The notes below the pieces were generated by a model. That model made no database searches, was not told the DNA's origin, and saw only the letters and a program-made list of their open reading frames with translations. From the NCBI RefSeq assembly GCF_018320785.1, contig NC_054869.1, forward strand, positions 41,629,789-41,693,788: a stretch of 64,000 nucleotides of DNA, given 5' to 3'. The stretch comes from Cheilinus undulatus. Taxonomy: Eukaryota; Chordata; Actinopteri; Labriformes; Labridae. Position 1 is the first letter of the stretch. Every line of letters starts with the position of its first letter. The position numbers and the translations under genes are program-made. Below are positions 53,540 through 63,600 of the stretch, piece after piece.

Positions 53540-53905
53540 AAGAGGTGCACGGATGCATCTATTTAACATTGTTAGTGGCCGATATCAGCCCTTGTGACAA
53601 TTATTATGTGGTTGTGTGAACAGAAAACTAATGTGTCCAGTCACTTTAAAACTGGCATCTGGTATACAATAACAAGACAAAAGCAATAATAAATGACAGG
53701 GCAGAATAAGGGACCTATTGGCCAAAACCTCATCCGATTTCATGGTCAAACGTGACAGCTGGTACCAATGCAAATGTTTTCATTACATCGTTCCGTGTAA
53801 AAATCCAACTCATTTTCTAAGTTTCTGAGATAAACATCACTGTTGGCCGTAATTTTCACAATTTGTGCGTCCTTATAAATCTGTGCTACTAATAGATCCC
53901 TAGTT
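53540..53905. repeat. Decayed MITE-like stretch between nipbl and ndc80
   Basis: AGGTGCACGGATGCATC at the left and AATAGATCCCTAG at the right resemble ends of GTGCACGGAT-type fish elements, but the pairing is poor and no target duplication survives. The rest of this intergenic gap shows nothing else. Confidence 0.35.
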
Positions 53906-54019
53906 TTGGCCGTTCTGATTCAGTTTGTTATTCATGGATCGCTCCATCTCCAGACCTGACACGTATTGTTTGCCTAGGCACATTACGGACCCTTTTTGGA
54001 CCTAGTGTTTTGCCGTACT

Positions 54020-54075
54020 TTGATGACGTAGACGCTACTCTGTTTTGTATTATTTTGGCGGGGTTCTCAGCTCCG
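54020..54075 (+). promoter_or_regulatory. ndc80: ndc80 promoter: CRE-like and E2F-like sites
   Basis: TGACGTAG at 54024-54031 resembles an ATF/CREB site, and TTTTGGCGGGG at 54053-54063 matches the E2F/DP consensus TTTSGCGC/G. They lie 60-110 bases upstream of the exon 1 donor, with no TATA box. Ndc80 is expressed with the cell cycle in vertebrates, which fits E2F-type control. Exact start not determined. Confidence 0.6.
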
Positions 54076-54089
54076 TCCGTTCGGACGAC

Positions 54090-54137
54090 TGATTCATTTT
54101 TATAAACAGTAGCTCTCAATCGATGAAATATGGAGCG
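54090..54137 (+). other. ndc80: ndc80 exon 1, non-coding (5' boundary inferred)
   Basis: Ends at donor GAGCG|GTAGGT (54137/54138). It carries an ATG at 54123-54125 that is out of frame with the main start. Confidence 0.55.
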
Positions 54138-54567
54138 GTAGGTCTTTATTTTAGACCACAACTAATCTCAAGCATTACTTTAAATCAACAGACAGCATTC
54201 TAAACGCTTATTTTGATTTTGTGACTTAAACGGTCGCCGTTGTTGTAGCCAAACAGTAGCCACCTTTAGCTAACGGTTGCTAACTAAGCATTAATTTAAA
54301 CATTGTGTCTAGCTGCAGTCATTTGTAAAGGTGAATTCAGCGTCTGTTAAAGCAAAGTACTTAACAACTTATTCAGCGTGTTTAAAATTGTGTTGTGTAG
54401 GATACTGAAGTAGTTTTAGCACTGCTGGCTCACCAGCTGAGCTACATAAGACCGAGATTCTGACAGGTTAAGAGTCAACGTACCGTCGTGGCAAAATTTC
54501 TGATACGATTTGTGAGTCTGTCTTATAACGGCGAATAACGTGTACATTTATCGTGTCCAGTGGAAGG

Positions 54568-54656
54568 ATGAGTCGGGCAACAGGCAGGCAGTCGGAGCTG
54601 CCGATGCGAGTGCAAGACACCAACAGGACGAGCATGGTGTACACAACACCGCAAAG
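54568..54656 (+). CDS. ndc80: ndc80 exon 2, coding part (residues 1-30)
   Basis: The exon begins at 54561 after CGTGTCCAG. It encodes [20 protein letters not shown] and then TSMVYTTPQ, the start of the basic tail. Donor AG|GTTGGT. Confidence 0.92.
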
Positions 54657-57600
54657 GTTGGTGAAGGTTTACTGAGACTTATTTCAGTAGAAAGTTAATA
54701 AGTTCAGACTTTATTTGTAGCCAGTAGAGATATCAATTCCCTAATGTGCTGTGAACGGAGTCCACTCTTCTTCTGACAAATGTACAATTGGTAATATCAT
54801 ATGTGAACCACACCCATACAGTCATATCGTATATTGTTCTTACTTCTGAAATAGATATTTGGTTTTAATGACGTCCACTCTATTTGATAGAAAAATGTCT
54901 ATATCCATCATTAACTTACCGATAGAAAAAACTTAAAAGAAATCTGAAACTCATCCTAACCCTATTTAGGGGCTTCAATTAAGTTTTGTATGGTGGCTCT
55001 TGCCTCCAAAACGCCCCTTTCTCCCAGAAAACAATCATTCTAGTTAAATAAGGAACGAAAATCACAACATGTCATGCAATTGGGAGAAGGAATTGTTAGT
55101 TTTATAGATACTGATACTAGGGCTGAATGATTTTGAAATGATCTTATTGCGATTTTTCCTCAATATTGCAACTGCATTTTTTCCTTAAGATCCTCATCTA
55201 ATGCATTCCTTATCAAGCAAAAAACAAATCATTCCACATTACACCACACACAGTTTAGTAGATCAAGGCTTAACATTTTGAATGAAAATATCTAGTTGTG
55301 ATTATCCTAACTCATTACAAATTCAAGATGAACTGTTGTATTTAAGGCAAATGATTTCATACCCTTCTCGTTTTTAAGACAAGCACAAAAACAAGGAAGT
55401 AGGATTTTTTGTAACCTATTCTAAGAAAATTGACACTTAATGTTTGCAAGATGTGTAGAGCATAACACTTTTGCTTGGAAAAGAAAGGAAACTCTAATTT
55501 TGCTTCATTCCATGTCAAAGAAATATTGCACCTTCTGTTTAAAAATTGAAGTTGGACATTTGTTATTTAATCTAAATTCAACCCATATTGATATTCAACA
55601 ACCCTAGTCCTTATCATGCCACTGTAAATACTTAATGATAAATGTGCAGTGTGCAAAACTGAGATTATTAACATGTTACAGCCACATTTGAGATATCAAC
55701 CAGTGGGATTAAAAGAAAATACTTAACTGTTATTAGGTCTCCTTTGATATACTTCAAAAATATACAAGATGCAAAAGTCCATGGAGGAGACCCTCCTTTT
55801 GTATCAATAAAGACTTGTTCTCAATTGATAAAAAATACAGTTAAACAGAAACACATATTCAAGTGATTAATCAGTTATTTAAACATAAGCCTACTTATAA
55901 ATATTATGTTCCATTTATGCAAGGTTTGTTCTGCTAAATGCTATTATGTGAGCAGACAAGATACTAAAACATTTTCACAAAACATGTTCCATGTTAAGAA
56001 GTTAAACAGATCAGTATTTGACCTATTCTATAGTGCTTGGAGACAAACAAATTTCTTCTCTTGACAGGTTGCTAGCAAAAATCATCATTTTTCTTTTCTT
56101 TTTTTTTTTTTTTTTTGAAGTTACATTTGAACATATCATGATGTGATTTTATTTACATTTACCAGATGTACACAATCTCTTGCTCACACTTCACATTCTT
56201 GATTTCCAGTAAACAACCTTCATTTGGAAAACTCAGCATCCCCAAACCACAGTCTGTGAACTCCGAGAGGCGGACAAGCTTCTTTGGAGGCCGGTATGTG
56301 AATCATAGTATTTAAAACTTTTATTTGGAAGTAAACACAAGATACCTGTGACCCACTGGAAGGATAAGTGCTTGCGGAAGAAATCTGTAAACTAGTGATG
56401 CACGATAAGTATTTTTTTAATCAATAATTTCCTACTCCTGATGGCCGATAAAAAACAATATTTTTTTTCAATCGTTGATTAAACAAAATAAGTTTATTTT
56501 ATGTATTTATGCACAACTGAGGGTAAGAAGGGGTAAATATGTAGTGAGCAAAGATATTTATAACTAATTCTAACCAGTATCACTTGTATTTTCAAAAAAC
56601 AATGAACTATTCTGACTTTATAACTCTTATTATAGTTAACTTTTTTTGGTTGAACATTATTGTCCCAAATACAAAATACACAAAAAACCAACATAGGGTT
56701 TCCCCTTTTCTCTTGAAATGAATTAAAGTATCTTGACAAGTGGTCAAATCTGTCATTTCAATAAACTTGACAAGAATTTTTTATTTTGCTGCTTAAGTTA
56801 GAATTAAAGAGAGCTGAAGTTTTACATAAAGATTAAAAATATGCACTGACATAAGTCATATCAGAAATAGGTGAAAATGTTTAATACACTGTGGTCTGTG
56901 GCTAAACTTCTGTTCCTAACATTGATCAGACTGAATGAAACCATGTCAAACAGAGCAGGAAGGGATAAGTCTATGAAAGTAGCAGTGGATCAGGAGACTG
57001 GCAGACTGATTTTGTTATTATAATGTTGCACCTTTTGGCTCTGGCAAACTTTCTGCAGTTTCCAATGCCTGGTCAATCAGCACTCTGCCTGGTTTAGCCT
57101 TTGGCTTGGTCCTAATGCCTGCGGCTGAGGCTAGCAGTTACTGTAGCTTTGTTTTAACGTCAGTAGGATGAAGACTTTTAAGTGACTTATAAGATCTATT
57201 GAGGACTTCTTTCCACTCTTCAGGACCTTTGCAGGGCAAATTCTATACACACTGTCGTGTTATCCTCCCTTTAAATACTGAATAACTCCACTGTTGTTAG
57301 CCTCTTAGCACTGAGGCTGCCTCCTCTTCTTCTCTGATGCTTAATAGGTGACCTCATACTGCAGCACCACCTACTGTTTCGGAATGTGTAGTCTTGTGAG
57401 AAAAAACCAAACACCTTTATTTTCTGTGGATTTTATCGGTTAATATTTTATTATTGGGATAATAAAAATTGTAAAATATATGCAATCTCGGCCGATAATT
57501 TATCAGTACACATCCCTACTGTAAACCCGGAATTTTTGGCCCCCACAAGTCAACTGTGCAGTCCAACACCTCTCCAGGGTTGTCAAGTGGGGACCCCCTC

Positions 57601-60600
57601 TTGAAATCTGCTGTTCATTTGTTTATTAGTCTCTCAACTACTCCAGAAGGCTGAACTGTCAGCTCCACTGTCCAGAGACACTCCCATTCCATGCTAGAAT
57701 ATCATACTCTCCCCATGTTCACTTTGTTGGAAACAATAGCAGTTTTCGACATATAATGTGAAGTTTTTAGACTAGGTCAACCTAGTTATAGTTCGGGGCA
57801 ATTAAACAAGTTTCAGTTTTTAATTGTAATTTTAGCTTCCCAAGATCATGAAAAGAAGATACCCTAGACAAAATGGTAATCAAGCCACATGGCATGTTGT
57901 GCTTTCTTTAGTAGTCTTTTTGTTTGTTTTTTCCTAATCTTATTTTCTGACTTTTTTTTTTTAACTTAATGTCATTTATTGCTTGTCTATTAAAGTTTTC
58001 TGAATGTTTAAGTTTTAAGAGTGTTGAAGTTCAGTAAATGTATGTGAATCATAAGCTGCCAGATAAATTAGTTATTGTGACCAACAGCTGTTATCTTAAT
58101 ATAACTCAAAAATATTGGGTATATAATAGGGATTATGATTTTTGCCATAATCTAGCTATCCTACCTAGAAATAACATTTAAAAGATTAACACAATACATG
58201 TTGAAACAGCACTGAAATGAAGTAGAAAGAAACAAGTTTTTTGTTTTTCATAAAGGTGATTTACAGAAGGTAGTTCTTTTGATGACCCCAGCTCTCGCCC
58301 AAATGACAGCTGGGATAGGCTCCAGCCCCCCTGCGACCCCCAACGGGATAACCGGTATAGAAAACGGATGGATGGATAGTGAAATGAAATCAAATTGCTG
58401 TTCTCCCTTGTTGGTTAACATATTTTTGTGTAATTTTTGATGTTTTGACAGCAGGACCAGTGGAGCCAGCATGCCTCGCAACAGCATCATGTCAGGGTTT
58501 GGAGGAACTGAGAAGATCAAAGATGCCAGACCTTTGCATGATAAATCCTATGTCCAGCAGTGTATCAGACAGCTGCATGAGGTACAAAAACTTGCCTCAG
58601 ATATGATCAATGCTGCATGATGTTGAACTTTAAATGAGGGTGTTGGTGGGCATGACTGGGATTCTATTCTTACTCATATATCCTGCCTCTCTTTTGCCTT
58701 CCTAGTTCTTGACAGAGCAGGGTTACCCAGGCACCCTGGCAGCCAAGACCCTCCAGTCTCCATCCACCAAGGAGTTTGTGAAGATGTTTGAGTTCATATA
58801 CCGCCAGCTGGACCAAACCTTTGAAATGCCAAACTCAAAAGTAGAGGAAGAGGTTCCTGCCATCCTTAAAGCCCTTAGGTATCTTATAGCAGCATTTGTA
58901 CTGAATGTTTTAGTGTTGAATACCATTTATCACAGCTAAAGACTTAAGTGCCTATTTTAAACCTTGATAAACTATAGTTATAGAAGGAAATTCCCAAAGA
59001 CCCCCTCACATATCAAAATCATTGTTTAGGAAATTTGTATTGTAACATTTGTTCTCAGACTTGTTGATTGTTGGAGACATTGCTGACCATTTGCTTCTCC
59101 ATTCTTTTTTGTTGCGAGTGAAGGTATCCTTTTGTTCTGTCCAAGTGTTCGATGTATTCTGTCGGAGCTCCACACACTTGGCCTCAAGCCCTTGGTGCTC
59201 TCATGTGGCTAATTGATACTGTGAAGGTGAGAGAGAATTCTTTGTTATAAGAATTACAGTTATTTTCTTCAACTAGATCAGTTTTCATAGGATGCAGAAA
59301 GGTTAAAAGGTAAGAATTTAAGATCGTGTAATTTAAAACCAGTTTTACTCTGTCAGATTAACTGGAGTTTGAGTCGTCAGGAGCTACTGTTCAGTGACTT
59401 TGGTGAAGACTGTGACAATATAGAAGAAGGAGCTGACTATAACAAGGTATTTTTGAACACTTTTAAAAGATATTTTGTTATTCTGAAGTTGGGTTGTATA
59501 AGGTACTTTGTAATAGTAATGGCAAACCCTACACAAAACAATAAAGATTTCAATTTTTAGTCTTATTCACTCTGTTCAAATGTTAATATTGGTGGGTTGT
59601 TTGTTCTGTAGCTTTGTTCTCTTGTTTCACTCTCATTGCTATGTTCTCTTGCAGCTCTTCCTGGACTACACAGCTGAGACCTACTCAAAGTTCATGCAGG
59701 GCGATGACATCTTCCATGAAGAGGACCAGGCTTTCCTCAATAAACTAAGTAATCACACACACTATATGTCTCACTGAAGAGACTGCAGCTGACAGAGCGA
59801 ACATTTAAAGGCCAAACCTTGACTGTAGCTGTAGCTAACATTGAGGTTAATAGCTAATCTGTAGCTTGTAATCACAGACTGGCATTAGAATTACAAATTG
59901 GCGTCCCACACACACATACACATTATGCTGGGCATACACTGCAATTTCAAGCCGACCATACAACAGGCGTGGCAGAATGTCAGCTCATACTATGCGTCTG
60001 AATAACTTACAATGCACGACCATCGCACATGGTTTATGTGCTCACACTATACGGTCCCATGGCTGTGCCCGACCTGAGTGTTCACACTGTACGAGTGAAG
60101 TCAGGACAGACTGTGACAGAAATCTGCAGTTTCCTTTTAATAAGTCACACTCTGAGGGTGACGTGTTTTCAGTCATATTCTCTCTCTCTATCCCACACAC
60201 ACAAACAGCATCACCTCTGTGTCAGCTTCAGGTCTGCGGGTAGGAATATTTCCTGCTCCTTTATTTCCTTTAGCATAGTATGGCTGTAGGTGCATCAGAA
60301 AGTCATTGTGGCTGTTGTCATGGTAATTTAGAATGTTGTCTGGCAGTTTACAAAGGAAAAAAAATCCCCCAAAAGTTGTTTATTCTGCTCGCGTTTCTGC
60401 TCTCACTGTGGGAGTGTCTGGAGACGTACAACCAAAATATCAAACGTGCCAGAAATTCATCCAACCAGTCAGGAGCAGCTCATCGGGCCATAGCCAGGCC
60501 GTAGGTTGGCCATCGTATCCCCTGTACACAGCACGACAAACGATGCCCTATCCGACTGAAAGTTGGTCTGACTTCAAAGTGAGTTGTGCGTCTCTAAACT

Positions 60601-63600
60601 GTGGCTGAACCAGATGAAATTCACACAGTGTAAGCCCGGCCTTAGTCGGAGTTAATCAAAGACACACAAGACAACAAAATTGAGGTGTAAAAGTAGAACA
60701 GAGATAAAACAAAGAAGTCAAAAGTTGAGTCAGGAATTGAGATATTCATCCTATAGCTTTGTAAATCTCTGTTTGTTCGAACACATTTCTGTTTTGGTTA
60801 AAGCTGGTTAGCTCCTTCATGCAGAACAGCAGACCATACATCTTAAATCTACCATTGTAGATTATTGTTTAATGGTTATATTTGGGTATTGTAAATTAGC
60901 TGGTTGTGGAGCAGCAGTTGAAGTTGGTCAGTGACATGAGCGGCATATAGAAACAACAATACAGACAGGTCCAGCTGGTGATGAAAACTGGGAACTTTCC
61001 ACAGGCCAGGCTGTGTAATTTCAGTTCAGTCTGAACAGACTACGAAGGCTGGGTTCTTTGCGGGATGTAGCCTTTGAATTGAGACTCTCTCACAGTCTTT
61101 CCATAAAATAAGTAGGGACTAGTATTAGAAAGCAGTACGAACATGGTACCGGTACCAACACATCCGATACCTACTGGACCATAACATATGTTGATACTTC
61201 ATTTGATACACTGCCACTTAATGAAAGCAAGAAATATGAAATGGAATTTGTGTGTTGGATTAAGTTACACTTATTTCCTTTTATATCACAAGTTTGCCTG
61301 GCACCTTATGAAGACATTTCTGCAAATCATTCATGGGACACAGACAGCTTTTATTCTCCCACTTACCTTCAACACACATTTTTTCCCTCAAAGTATCAAT
61401 TTAGGCACTGTTCAGGCACTGGCACTGTAGAAAAAGTATTGATTTGGCAATGGTATTATACCAGACAATACCCAATCCTAAAAATAAGTGTTGACTATTT
61501 TTACAATGTGCTGGTTTCTATGCCAAAAATTGGGCCCTGTCTGGCAAGTTGGCAAAATGGCTAAGAAGTTTGTTTGTGTTGACAGAGAAACTTTACAACG
61601 TGGATGAGGCCCTGCTGATGTCCATGGAGGAGAAACACAGAATACTGAGTGAGGAGGTTGAAAAACTGGAGAAAGAGAGTCAGACGGTAAGAAGACTTAA
61701 TGATTTTGACACACCCCTATGTAATCTAAAAAAAATCATTGATGCAATGAAGGAAATTGTTAAGGATTTACTGTAAGTGGGAATAGTAAATATCTAAACA
61801 TCATCAAAAAGATCTATGACTAAATAAAACGGGGATAATTATGGCAGCTTAATGTTCCTTTTTTTAAAGCTGTGGCCTGAATATTTTTGCAATTGGTATC
61901 TTGTAGCGAACTCCTTTGAGCTGATTTGACTTCTTAACTTTTTTTTAATTTTTTTTTTTATGCTACCCTTGTACATGGCAGCGACCTAACCACTCGGCTG
62001 TCTGAGCCCCTCTTAAACATTTTAAATGTGATCAGACCAGTAACTGTCTCCTCTTGAACAGGATCGACTGATGACAAAGAGGATGGAAAGGGTGAAGCTG
62101 CAGGCAGATCTGAAGAAACTCCAGAGTTATCTAAGCAGCCTGGAGTCATTTCAAGCCAACTTGGAGAACAAAGCTTCAGAACTGAAAGATGAACTGGAGA
62201 CCACTGGTAAATACAAGCATTTAAGTGGTTGATAACCATTTTAAAACCTGTTAAATATCCATGGTTAACTGGCTACAGACTAGACTAGATTTTAGGACAG
62301 ATTTTATTCCAAAGTTATGTCTAACCAATCAAGTTTCTGTGAAATCTCATGTCTGGAGAATCTTCAATGTAAAACTGACACCAGTGACAGCAGGTGTGTG
62401 GTCTTACAGTCTGACTAAATGTAATAGTGTGTGTTTGGTGGATTATATATGTTGGATATGGGTTGAAACCAAAAGTTTGTGCTTGCTTACTTTTTCAAAT
62501 CAGTAAAAATGTGAAAATTGTCCATTATATAGCTAGCTTTGGTTGAATTATGAGTTCACTGGATTCCTTTTTTGTCAGATTTCTCAGTTTCAGCCCCTTT
62601 TTCTTCTTCCTTATAGTGTGTATTCTGACTAATATACATATTTTACCTACCAACATAGTTTTTTTAGGCAAGCTGAGCAATGTTTGGTGTTTGTACATAC
62701 AGTATTTACTTCATTTTTTAAAACAAACTCTTTTGTGGTCTTAAAATCCAGTGTCTGTGTCTTCCCAAGCTTTCATCTATTTCCCCTTTCAGAACTAAGA
62801 ATTACATATTATTCTATATACATCTTTTTTTTTTTCTCGGTCCCTGCAGGCAGTCACCTGGAGTCTCTGAAACATGAGCGAGATGAACTGCAGCACCTCC
62901 TCGCAAACCAGAAGTTTACGCCAGCGGATGTTGAGAGGATCAACAGAGAGAAGAGGGAACTCCAACAAACCATCACCAGTCTCAGCAAGTCCCTGGAAGA
63001 TGCTGAGCAGCACAAGTGGAATGAGGAGATTGCTCTGGCAAAAGTGAATGAGAAGGTACGTGAGATGATCCAAACAAAGTGGAGCTGAAAGGGTGTTATC
63101 TGGTTATGATGGTTTTTATGAATATAATGGTCTGTTACCAACTTGTAATTCTGGTGCTTAGTTGGCAAGGTGACTATGCTGGATCGCATGAATTCAGTTA
63201 AATCAAATTCATGTGCATATCCCTAAGATGGTTAATGATTGCAGTTTTCATCCAGTTTTCAATCCTTGGACTGTGTTTCTGACTTTCCTTCTTGCCCCTC
63301 CTGCCTCTGTATTGTCTTGCTATTTCTCTTGATCCCAGGCGGAGCTGAAGCTTGGAGAGTACCACAAGTTGGCCCGTAAACTGAAGCTGATTCCGCAGTC
63401 TGCAGAGAACGCCTGTGGACAGGATTTTGAGATCAGACCGTTTGAATGTGGACCCGGCAGCATGGTTCAGCATAAAACACAGATACAGGTACTTTCATCT
63501 GATTATCCGAAACATGTGAAAAGGTAAATCAGCAAAATTAAATCAGCGTATTATGTTGTATCTTGTTTATTCAACTTTTAAGATCATATTTACATGATTA

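Noticed and set aside
58178..58520. Minus-strand frames over the L2-like tail
   Set aside because: The sequence is the 3' tail of a LINE, which is not coding in that direction.
59977..60608. Overlapping frames of 74-91 codons in ndc80 intron 8
   Set aside because: They lie inside a TIR element with TTA duplications and show no transposase motif.
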